A DNA stretch of 64,000 bases, from the NCBI GenBank assembly GCA_028687375.1, contig JAQUAG010000008.1:29955-93954 (forward strand), written 5' to 3'. This document shows positions 1-7,945 of the stretch, piece after piece (position 1 is the first letter of the stretch; the number at the start of each line of letters is the position of its first letter). The notes beneath the pieces are model-generated. The model saw only the letters and a list, made by a program, of their open reading frames with translations, did no database searches and was not told the DNA's origin. Source of the DNA: Arcobacteraceae bacterium. Lineage in GTDB: Bacteria > Campylobacterota > Campylobacteria > Campylobacterales > Arcobacteraceae. Position numbers and translations under genes: made by a program.

Positions 1-3000
1 ACTAAAATAGCTTGGTGAGTTGTATAATCTTCATCTCCAGCTACTATGATTTTGCCATTATCTAAAAGCATAATCTTTCTTGCATAATCTCTTGAACCAC
101 CACCTATAACATCAATGATTTTTTTACCACTATCTCCAAACTCACTAATTAATTGACCATTACTATCAAGCTTAGCAATCGCAAAATCTGAGTTACCATT
201 ATTCGCCATACCTGCAATATAGATATTTCCACTACTATCTAGTGTTATATTTGTAGGAAAGTCACCATTAGATGTTTGCATATCAATAATCGCAACCCCA
301 TCTGTTCCAAATGAACTATCTACTGTCCAATCTAAATTGTATCTTCTAATATCAAATTGACTTCGATCATCTGCATCATAACTTCTTCCAACCACTAAAG
401 TCTTGCCATCTGGCTGAACTTTAATAATATCTGTTGCATAGGTAGTATTTATAAAGAAATTAGGGATCTCTATATAATTTACCCCTTCACTTATCTTAAA
501 GCTTGGTGCATCATTGATACCGCTTACATTTAGCTCCATTGTGTAAGTTTGGCTATAGACTGTATCCCCATTACTATCATTAGCCCCTACTTGAAAGCTA
601 AAATTCCCTGCTCCACTTCCATAAACATCAGTATTTGGAGTAAAAATGAAATAGCCATCTTCAATATCAGAATATCTAACTTCATCATCTATAGCCACTT
701 CAGAACCGTCATTTTTAAGCACTCCATGTGCAGGAAGTGAGATGATTTTGATTCGATTAAAACTTGTCTCATCCCCAAGTGGTGAATAGGTACCAAAATC
801 GCTTATGCTAAATGTAATGCTTCCATCTTCTGTAACAGTCGCACCTGCTCCTGTCACTTTTGGTACTCTTTGGATATTTACCGTTGTATTTCCCTCACCG
901 ATTAATGCTCCGCCACTTCCTTGCGTTCCACTATTATTATCACTTACACTCCAAGCTATCACTACACTTGATGGTAGGCTTGTTGCATTATTTTCATAAG
1001 TAATAGATTTGAGAGCTTCATTTACAGTCGTTTGATTTGCATCGCTATTGAAAGTGATAGTAAGATTTCCATCTGTATTTGTAACTGTACCGATAGTTGT
1101 ATTTGATAGTTTTACACTGCCATCTACAAATGTCAGATTTCCTGTCGTTCCAAATTTATCATTTGCACTTGCTCCACCTTGTCGTGCTAGAGAAACTATT
1201 ACACTGCCATAGTTTGTATCTCGTAAATCTTTATCTACCAAAGTAGCATTTGGTGCTAAAGTAATAGCACTCTCCCCCTCTTTAAATAGTACTGTATTTC
1301 CAAGAGAGTTTAGAGGTGCTCCAAAATCTCTATCGAAAACTCCATCACTATCTATTTTTCCAATGTAGATATTTAGATCTGTAGAAAATATATTATTATT
1401 AAGACTGTATCCACCTCCTACATTTCCAAGAATAAGCATTTTCCCATCGTTTGCTTTTGTAAGTTCTATACTTCCTTCCATACCTCTACCGTTGTCTTCG
1501 CTTGAAGTTGCACCACTATAAGCATTAAACTCCAAAACTCCGTCTGTTCCAAATGTGGTATCTAGTGTACCGTTTGGAGTGATTTTTGCTACTTTTGAAG
1601 TATAAGCTGTATAGATACTCCCTGTTACGAAAATATTATCGCTATCATCTACTGTAAGTCCTGTAACCCTTTGGTTGCTAAATAAAGTTCCAAGATCTAA
1701 ATATCCTGTATTGTTATTGAAAGTGCTATCTAGTGAACCATTTGTATTAAATCGATACACTCTTGTAGGTCCATTTGCATGCATTGTTGCGATAATTTTA
1801 CCATCTGACTGTAATGCTACTGTTCTAAAATCTTGATATGCGATATCTACTACATCTACTACAGTTGTCCCATCTGTACCAAAACTAAAATCAAAAGCAC
1901 CATCAGTAAGTATCCTTGAAATTTTTGCACCGTGGTCTGTAGGATTAACATAAACTCCACCACCTACGACAATCAGTTTTCCGTCACTATCAAGAATCGC
2001 ATCATGGATTTGTGATTGGTCTATTAATCTTCCACCTGGACCAAAAGAGCTATCCATCGTACCATCTGCATTTACAGTTACAGCGAACCCTTGCGTTTTA
2101 GAGCTTATGAACTCATGTCCTGTGATAATCGCTTTTCCATTAGAGAGTGGCAATAGATTTGAAACAGTAGTAATTTGAGTTCCTCCTAGTGCTATACCAC
2201 CTGGATTTAGAGTAGGATATGCTATTCCATTTGTTCCAAAACTTGTATCGGTTGTACCATTCGCATTAAATCTTGCTAAAAATATTGTTCTAGTTGAAGC
2301 GTGGTCATTATTTGCTCTCTCTGTTCCAGAGACCAATATTTTTCCATCACTCAAAGTTGTAAAAGATATAGAATTGATAAACTTTTGCCCTAAAGAAACA
2401 ACAGTTTTCCCATCTGTCCCAAAAGCTGTATCTATGCTTCCATCCGCTTTGTATTTAGTGAGGAAAAACTTAACTTCTGTAGATAAACTATCAAATCCGC
2501 CTGTAGCGGTTCTTCCAAGTGTGATAAAAGAACCATCATCTAATGCTTTAAACCCACTTGCTTGATAAATTGCTGTACTATCAGCAGTGAGAGAACTACC
2601 GTTTTGGTAGCTAAAAGATGGTGCATGATTTACCGCTTCGATTTTGATATTAAAATTTGTAGTTGGTGATTCAACAAATCCATTTGTCTCAAGATCCATC
2701 CCCTCAGCCAAACTTATCCCAAATGTAGCTTCTCCAGATACTTGAGCTTTTGTTTTGACTTTAACATTTCCAAGAAGAGTTTTTGCTTCCTCAGTTGATA
2801 ATCTTACGAGACCATTTTGACCCATATTTAATAGATATAATTTACCACCATCTGGGAACACCATATATGTTTTTCCACCAATTACTGATGGAGCACCTGC
2901 AAAATTTGCATCCAAATAGTCAATCTCTGTTGTGCCTAAGAAAAATTTATCAATAAGATCGCTATTTGATGGAGGAGTGATGGCGATTGCCATTATTCCA

Positions 3001-4439
3001 TCACCATCAGCCTCTGTGATATTTACATCTGATGGGAAAGTAAGCTCTTGACTTGCCCCCATAAATACAGTGATATTTTTGTCGTTTCCTTGCGTAGTAG
3101 TGTCCAAATCAAATGTAGGAATACCAAGACTCATGATAGCTGTAGATGAAGATCTATCACCCTCTGCATTAATATTAAGAGTAACTGGATAATTCCCAGC
3201 TTCTACACCTTCTGGGATAGTAAGATAAACCATAATTGATTGCCAGTTATTTGGGGTAGTACTATTAAGATGAGTAGAATTGACATTCTTAATTTCAAAG
3301 GTTGCACTTTCAGACAAACTACTACCGTCACTAATCTGTCCACTCCATCCATCTGGTAGTGTCAATGTTACAGTAGTATTTTTATCAGTTAAAGATTTAT
3401 TCTCTATATCAAATCTTATCTGTTTCGCTAAGTTTGGTACTGCCAAAGCATCTATATACCCAAATTGGTCTTCATTTTTTGGTACTACTGATGCTGCCTC
3501 AAAACTCTCATAAGCTTTGATATTAGTTGTAGCACCATCTGCTAGAGTTGGGATAATCCACTCCATACCGTAGCCATTGTCGTGTGTATTTGGTTCTACT
3601 ACACTTGTAAGTCCACCAGCATTTGGTGTTGTAGCATTCATTACAATTGAAGCATAATTATTTGATTGTGCATCAGCAGGATTTGGTGAAACTGAAGTAA
3701 GAGTCATCTTTTGTACGATGCCATCTGTATATTTTGTGACACCGATACTTTTTTTGGCACTATCCCAATATCCATTCCCCTCATCACCACCTGCTAAGAA
3801 TGTATCAGTTATCCTAGCAAATCGTAGATTTGTTAACTCTGCTCCAGTGTTATTTGTGATATCCCACTCTATATCAACTTTTTGAGAGTCATTACTTGGT
3901 AGAGTAACTTTTTTTGTAACTACAATAGTGCCATTTGGTATAGCTGATGGCATTGGCTCAGAAGCCATATATACTTTAAGTTGACTATCAAGTACCCAAG
4001 TTGCAGTTATTGTATTATTTACTGTTACGATAGTTGGTATTGGAAATCCATCTGTCAAGACATTATTACTATCAATCACTGCGGTTGAAATATTTCCATC
4101 AGTATTTAGATATGATGAATAATACCCAAAAGGGATTGTTTGCCCATTGACCTCTAAAACCTCTCCACTTCCCAAATATTCATCATATAATCTATTCGTT
4201 TGATCCTCATCAAAATCATAAAACTGTGTATTCCAAGCAGTTCCATCATACCTATCGACTATCGTCGTCCCATCATCTCTTACTACAACTTTGAGGTTTC
4301 CTTTTGCTTCTACTCCCCCAAGAGTTTCTAAGGCTTGTATCCCAACTGCCCCAAGCAACATAGCCGACACCACCAAGGAAACTTTTCCACCTTTTAAAAT
4401 CCTAAACCTTGAACTAAAATCATGATTAAATCGCAACAT
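1..4439 (-). CDS. Giant exported delta-60-repeat protein (C-terminus beyond window)
   Basis: One uninterrupted minus-strand reading frame of 1479 codons runs from an ATG at 4437-4439 off the left edge. AAAGGA precedes the start. The N-terminus (about residues 15-36) is a signal peptide with a long basic n-region. Residues up to about 600 look like beta-sandwich modules. About residues 610-1040 and again from about 1310 hold at least nine delta-60 repeats, recognised by DGK-x-(I/L)-(I/L/V)-x-(G/S) followed by D(T/S)(S/T/A)FGTDG. Between them (about 1040-1310) are cadherin/VCBS-like modules of the kind found in large secreted adhesins. Delta-60 repeats form beta-propeller-like folds in secreted proteins. 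Surface adhesion or matrix binding is inference. Four GTCTCA-like direct repeats sit just upstream. The secretion signal and anchor are not visible because the C-terminus is missing. Confidence 0.85.
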   Translation of the reverse strand, partial: MLRFNHDFSSRFRILKGGKVSLVVSAMLLGAVGIQALETLGGVEAKGNLKVVVRDDGTTIVDRYDGTAWNTQFYDFDEDQTNRLYDEYLGSGEVLEVNGQTIPFGYYSSYLNTDGNISTAVIDSNNVLTDGFPIPTIVTVNNTITATWVLDSQLKVYMASEPMPSAIPNGTIVVTKKVTLPSNDSQKVDIEWDITNNTGAELTNLRFARITDTFLAGGDEGNGYWDSAKKSIGVTKYTDGIVQKMTLTSVSPNPADAQSNNYASIVMNATTPNAGGLTSVVEPNTHDNGYGMEWIIPTLADGATTNIKAYESFEAASVVPKNEDQFGYIDALAVPNLAKQIRFDIENKSLTDKNTTVTLTLPDGWSGQISDGSSLSESATFEIKNVNSTHLNSTTPNNWQSIMVYLTIPEGVEAGNYPVTLNINAEGDRSSSTAIMSLGIPTFDLDTTTQGNDKNITVFMGASQELTFPSDVNITEADGDGIMAIAITPPSNSDLIDKFFLGTTEIDYLDANFAGAPSVIGGKTYMVFPDGGKLYLLNMGQNGLVRLSTEEAKTLLGNVKVKTKAQVSGEATFGISLAEGMDLETNGFVESPTTNFNIKIEAVNHAPSFSYQNGSSLTADSTAIYQASGFKALDDGSFITLGRTATGGFDSLSTEVKFFLTKYKADGSIDTAFGTDGKTVVSLGQKFINSISFTTLSDGKILVSGTERANNDHASTRTIFLARFNANGTTDTSFGTNGIAYPTLNPGGIALGGTQITTVSNLLPLSNGKAIITGHEFISSKTQGFAVTVNADGTMDSSFGPGGRLIDQSQIHDAILDSDGKLIVVGGGVYVNPTDHGAKISRILTDGAFDFSFGTDGTTVVDVVDIAYQDFRTVALQSDGKIIATMHANGPTRVYRFNTNGSLDSTFNNNTGYLDLGTLFSNQRVTGLTVDDSDNIFVTGSIYTAYTSKVAKITPNGTLDTTFGTDGVLEFNAYSGATSSEDNGRGMEGSIELTKANDGKMLILGNVGGGYSLNNNIFSTDLNIYIGKIDSDGVFDRDFGAPLNSLGNTVLFKEGESAITLAPNATLVDKDLRDTNYGSVIVSLARQGGASANDKFGTTGNLTFVDGSVKLSNTTIGTVTNTDGNLTITFNSDANQTTVNEALKSITYENNATSLPSSVVIAWSVSDNNSGTQGSGGALIGEGNTTVNIQRVPKVTGAGATVTEDGSITFSISDFGTYSPLGDETSFNRIKIISLPAHGVLKNDGSEVAIDDEVRYSDIEDGYFIFTPNTDVYGSGAGNFSFQVGANDSNGDTVYSQTYTMELNVSGINDAPSFKISEGVNYIEIPNFFINTTYATDIIKVQPDGKTLVVGRSYDADDRSQFDIRRYNLDWTVDSSFGTDGVAIIDMQTSNGDFPTNITLDSSGNIYIAGMANNGNSDFAIAKLDSNGQLISEFGDSGKKIIDVIGGGSRDYARKIMLLDNGKIIVAGDEDYTTHQAIL

Positions 4440-4485
4440 ATTTTTATTCCTTTCGAAAATATTTTCATAATGATAAAATATTAAA

Positions 4486-4523
4486 GTCTCAAAGCAGTCT
4501 CAGCTAGTCTCATAACGGTCGCA
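4486..4523 (-). promoter_or_regulatory. Four direct repeats (GTCTCA/GTCGCA) upstream of the giant protein
   Basis: On the plus strand GTCTCA begins at 4486, 4497 and 4507, and GTCGCA at 4518, giving 11, 10 and 11 bp spacing. On the coding strand of the downstream gene they read TGAGAC/TGCGAC. Such helical-turn spacing is typical of OmpR/PhoB-family binding sites, and an OmpR-type regulator is encoded at 7268. The block ends 47 bp before the start codon, a suitable place for an activator. Binding is inference. Confidence 0.55.
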
Positions 4524-4658
4524 ATTTCAAAATTTGTATTATTGGTGCTGTAAGTAAAGGATAATAGAGAGGAAAATCAACTTAATAGAATGGAAAAATA
4601 ACATACAGTTACATCACGAAAAAGTGGAGAGATAAAAATGAGTTAATTTTGGATTATA

Positions 4659-5033
4659 TCAAGAGATACTAGTTGTTTTTATTGGTACGACACTTGCTAA
4701 AAAATCTCTCATCCCTGTCGTTTTATCAAAACATTCAGCGACATCAAGCCCATCGATATTAATAAAATGTTTAGATAGAGAACTTATCACATAAATGGGA
4801 ATTATGGTATCTTTTTTTCGAATATTTTTGATAAACTCAATCCCATCCATAAGGGGCATTTGTATATCAGTCAAGATCAAATCAAATTTTTGGTGATTAT
4901 ACTCTTTGAGACCCTCTATTCCATTTGAGGCATGTACTACTTGTTCGAAATACAAAGAGAGGACTCTTTGACAGCTTTTCGATAGTGCTATATCATCTTC
5001 AAGATATAAGATATGTTTGTTTGTAACACTCAT
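4659..5033 (-). CDS. Stand-alone response-regulator receiver domain
   Basis: The 124-residue protein is a single CheY-like receiver. An acidic pocket is visible in LYLEDD near the N-terminus, the phospho-acceptor is probably D56 in ILTDIQMP, and VISS supplies the Ser/Thr position. The usual KP pair is altered: K103 is followed by T. There is no output domain, so it probably acts through protein contacts or as a phosphate sink. The ATG is preceded by GGAG at good spacing. TATAAT at 5056-5061 and GTCGC repeats at 5086-5111 lie upstream, so it probably has its own promoter although it follows the diguanylate cyclase in the same direction. Confidence 0.85.
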   Translation of the reverse strand: MSVTNKHILYLEDDIALSKSCQRVLSLYFEQVVHASNGIEGLKEYNHQKFDLILTDIQMPLMDGIEFIKNIRKKDTIIPIYVISSLSKHFINIDGLDVAECFDKTTGMRDFLASVVPIKTTSIS

Positions 5034-5055
5034 AGTTGCTCCATTAGTTTTTCAA

Positions 5056-5111
5056 ATTATATTCTATTTTTTTGAACCTAAGTAGGTCGCGTGGTCGCAA
5101 TTTGGTCGCAA
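5056..5111 (-). promoter_or_regulatory. Predicted promoter with three GTCGC repeats, before the receiver gene
   Basis: Read on the minus strand, TGCGAC-type repeats (plus-strand GTCGC starts at 5086, 5094 and 5105) are followed by a TATAAT-like -10 box at 5056-5061, about 25 bp upstream of the receiver's start codon. The last two copies share GTCGCAAT and are 11 bp apart; the first is only 8 bp away. They resemble the repeats at 4486 and 7180. Confidence 0.5.
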
Positions 5112-5173
5112 TCTTCAATCTTTTTTACGAAGAAGAGAATACTTTTCAGTTTACTGTGAAATGACAATTAAAT

Positions 5174-7111
5174 TTATTGAAAAAAATTTTCAAAAATATA
5201 AAAGCAATTTTTTCCTTTTCTTTTTGCTTCATACATCGCATTATCGGCTTGATGGACAAGCTCTCCAATAGAGACTTGATTATCTTGACAATAAAAGCTT
5301 ATCCCAATACTCGCAGAGACTTGAAGTGTGGTATCTTTTCCATATTGTACTGGTGTATTGGCGAGTTCTAGGATTCTTTTTATCATCTTTTCATAAGGCT
5401 CACTCTCTTTTGAAATATGAAAAATAAGGGCAAATTCATCTCCACCAATCCTTGCTATCATATCTTCTTGACGAATAGTCGTTTGGAATCTTTTTGCTAA
5501 CTCTTTGAGTAATACATCTCCTGCATCGTGTCCGTGAGTATCATTTATCGCTTTAAAGCCATCCAAATCAATAAAAGCAAGTCCAAAAGCACCCCCTTTT
5601 CGTTTTGTAAGTGCATATATTTTCTCAATTTCATTTTCAAAGAAATGACGATTAGGAAGAGTTGTAAGGGAGTCATTATTTGCTTGGGTTTTCAAAATCT
5701 CCTCCTCTTTTAACCTTTCTGTGACATCAATCGCAAGGGAAACTATCTCATAATCATCTTCCTCTTTAGATTTTTGGAGTAAAGTATTATGCCATTCACA
5801 TACGATAGGAGTTTGGTTTTTTAAAATATTTTGATTGATAAAAATATGTAAATTGCTATCATTTGCTATCGTTTTAAGATTTTTTGTAACCATCTCCCTT
5901 TCAGATTCAAGAACTAAAAAATCAAGAAAACATCTCCCCTTAACCTCATTTGCACTCCATCCAAAAAGCCTTGTGGCTTGTTCATTCCAGTCTGTGATGA
6001 TATATCCCTTTTTCCATACTATCCCAGCTGATGCTGAGTTTTGAAAAAGAATTTTATGTCGTTGTTCACTTTTGGATAATTGTTTATTAATCCTATAAAT
6101 ATAATAAGCGATACCCCCAACAATCACTATAATCAAACTTGAAATCAATATATAAAAATAGATCCAAGTATTATCACTATCTTCTTTCTCTTTGTAAAAA
6201 AAATCTTCTAAAGTTCTTGTTTGTTTGATAAGTCCAAATTGTTTATACACCTCTACTATATGTTCCCATCGTCCAGGGTTACTATGTCCTATTTGGATAA
6301 AATCTGGATTGATAAGTTTTCTCAGAACACTTGCTTCATACAAAAGATGCTCTTTTGATTTGTTTTGGGTATTGTAGTTTTTCTCTATCAAAGCTACCGT
6401 TTCCTCAATATTTTCCAAAGCATATTCCCACCCTTTAAAAGTTGCTTGACGAAAATCAGAAACAACTTTATGGTCACTTTCATAGAGTGCTGTTGAAGTA
6501 AAAAGGGTATCTCCATAAAAATCAAGTCCATACGCTCGTGGTTCTAAAATACTAAATGTTTTTTTCTCTTTGGAAAGTAAATAGGGTTCGTTAGAACTAT
6601 AAGCATTGATTGCGACCACTTTATTTTCAAGAAGATCATCAAGATGTTTTTGTTTTGGGACAAATTTAATTTTAGAAAGGTTTATTCCCTCTTTGATAAA
6701 CATCGCTTTGAGTTCGATATCTTGATCCCCTCCCATAAGGGCAATTGGACCACCTTTGGCTAAGTCTATCGGGCTTTTGAACTTCTCTTTTGCGAGAAGA
6801 ATATTAGGTGAATGTTGGAAAATTGCCCCAAGCATCACCACATCTAAACCACTAAGATAATCGATAACTAAACTAGAATTTGAAACCCCAAAATCTGCTT
6901 TTTTGGATAAAACAGAATCTACAACATTTGTACTAGAATCACCCTCCAAAAGAGTGACATCAAATCCAGCTCGTTTATAAAAACCTTTGTGAAGTGCCAT
7001 ATAATACCCTGCGAATTGGAATTGATGTTTCCAACGAAGTTGTACAGAGATATTTTTGTTCTCCCCATACAATGAGATAAAAAAGAATATTACAATCATA
7101 AAAACTTTCAC
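5174..7111 (-). CDS. Diguanylate cyclase with NMT1/THI5-like periplasmic sensor and PAS domain
   Basis: Domain order: signal peptide; an NMT1/THI5-like solute-binding domain (about residues 20-310), the fold that binds thiamine pyrimidine or alkanesulfonate-type ligands; one transmembrane helix (about 315-340); a PAS domain (about 350-470); and a GGDEF domain (about 480-640). The active-site loop is an intact GGDEF. An RxxD inhibitory site (RQED) lies exactly five residues before it, so product inhibition by c-di-GMP is expected. The reaction is 2 GTP to c-di-GMP at the inner membrane. The start is set at a GTG with GGAG upstream; a TTG lies four codons earlier. TGAGAC repeats lie upstream and the gene is divergent from the regulator/kinase pair at 7268. 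The ligand is unknown. Confidence 0.9.
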   Translation of the reverse strand: MKVFMIVIFFFISLYGENKNISVQLRWKHQFQFAGYYMALHKGFYKRAGFDVTLLEGDSSTNVVDSVLSKKADFGVSNSSLVIDYLSGLDVVMLGAIFQHSPNILLAKEKFKSPIDLAKGGPIALMGGDQDIELKAMFIKEGINLSKIKFVPKQKHLDDLLENKVVAINAYSSNEPYLLSKEKKTFSILEPRAYGLDFYGDTLFTSTALYESDHKVVSDFRQATFKGWEYALENIEETVALIEKNYNTQNKSKEHLLYEASVLRKLINPDFIQIGHSNPGRWEHIVEVYKQFGLIKQTRTLEDFFYKEKEDSDNTWIYFYILISSLIIVIVGGIAYYIYRINKQLSKSEQRHKILFQNSASAGIVWKKGYIITDWNEQATRLFGWSANEVKGRCFLDFLVLESEREMVTKNLKTIANDSNLHIFINQNILKNQTPIVCEWHNTLLQKSKEEDDYEIVSLAIDVTERLKEEEILKTQANNDSLTTLPNRHFFENEIEKIYALTKRKGGAFGLAFIDLDGFKAINDTHGHDAGDVLLKELAKRFQTTIRQEDMIARIGGDEFALIFHISKESEPYEKMIKRILELANTPVQYGKDTTLQVSASIGISFYCQDNQVSIGELVHQADNAMYEAKRKGKNCFYIFENFFQ

Positions 7112-7179
7112 AGCATACTCCAAATAGATGATAAACCCTTTATTTTAGCAAAAAGAATGTAAGAGATATAACCTTCTTA

Positions 7180-7196
7180 GTCTCAATTTAGTCTCA
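7180..7196. promoter_or_regulatory. Two GTCTCA direct repeats in the divergent intergenic region
   Basis: GTCTCA begins at 7180 and 7191, 11 bp apart, with an AATTTA-type spacer like the copies at 5094-5110. The pair lies between the divergent diguanylate cyclase and the OmpR-type regulator, and has the same orientation relative to the minus-strand gene as the other two clusters. It is the natural autoregulation site of the regulator at 7268. This is inference from repeat and spacing only. Confidence 0.5.
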
Positions 7197-7267
7197 AAAA
7201 TCCTTTTTAAGTGACTATTTAAAAGCAACCTTATATACTCACAAAAAATTAGGATAATAGGCTAAAA

Positions 7268-7945
7268 ATGGATAATTTATTAATTCTCAAAAACAAAAAA
7301 GTACTCTATGTGGAAGATGATGAAGTTATACGTCAGAGTATAGCAAAAGTGCTTAACATCTTTTTTGATGATATTACTTTAGCAATTGATGGTGAAGAAG
7401 CTATCAATCTCCTTGAAAATAGATTTGATGTGGTGATTTTAGACCTCAATCTTCCAAAATACAATGGTCTTGAGATAGCTAAATGTGTTAGAGAAAAAAA
7501 CAATGAGACTTTGATTTTTCTTATCTCAAGTTATCAAGAAACACAAAACTTGCGAGATGCTATGAGGCTAGGTGCTATCGATTATTTACCAAAACCACTA
7601 CGATTTGATGACCTTAAAAATGTTTTGAATGAATGTGCCAATAAATTTTCAAAAAATGAACTGAAAATTTTTGGGGGAAATCTCATCTACGATAAAAGAT
7701 TAAAATCTGTTTTTAGAGGAGAGGAGGAGATAAAACTTACAAAAAATGAGATTATTTTTTTAGAGCTTGTTTTATCAAATCAAAGACAACTTATCTACTA
7801 TGATATTATCACTCAAGAACTTTTTCAAAGTCAAAATAGTGATGCAAATCTAGCCTCTATAAAAAATATGATACTCCGAATGAGAAAAAAGCTTGATACC
7901 CCTTTGGTTGAAAGTGTATCTGGAGTTGGATACCGTGTTTTATAG
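7268..7945 (+). CDS. OmpR/PhoB-family response regulator
   Basis: The 225 residues comprise a receiver (about 10-120) and a winged-helix output domain (about 130-225). The phospho-acceptor is D59 in VILDLNLP, with acidic residues in YVEDDE and a conserved lysine in YLPKPL. The C-terminus ends in the typical VSGVGYRVL. It is cotranscribed with the kinase gene, whose start overlaps its stop by 11 bp, so they form a cognate pair. Direct repeats at 10-11 bp spacing around this locus suit a tandem-binding OmpR-type dimer, so its likely targets are the genes to the left and its own promoter. Confidence 0.92.
   Translation: MDNLLILKNKKVLYVEDDEVIRQSIAKVLNIFFDDITLAIDGEEAINLLENRFDVVILDLNLPKYNGLEIAKCVREKNNETLIFLISSYQETQNLRDAMRLGAIDYLPKPLRFDDLKNVLNECANKFSKNELKIFGGNLIYDKRLKSVFRGEEEIKLTKNEIIFLELVLSNQRQLIYYDIITQELFQSQNSDANLASIKNMILRMRKKLDTPLVESVSGVGYRVL

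Noticed and set aside
549..3513. Several plus-strand frames of 60-80 codons opposite the giant protein
   Set aside because: They lie antisense within the 4439-bp minus-strand coding frame, have no ribosome sites and no recognisable motifs; they are shadows of the real gene.
7893..7934. ATG start of the DISM kinase at 7893
   Set aside because: It adds a hydrophilic stretch before the signal peptide; the GTG at 7935 has GGAG and gives a proper N-terminus.
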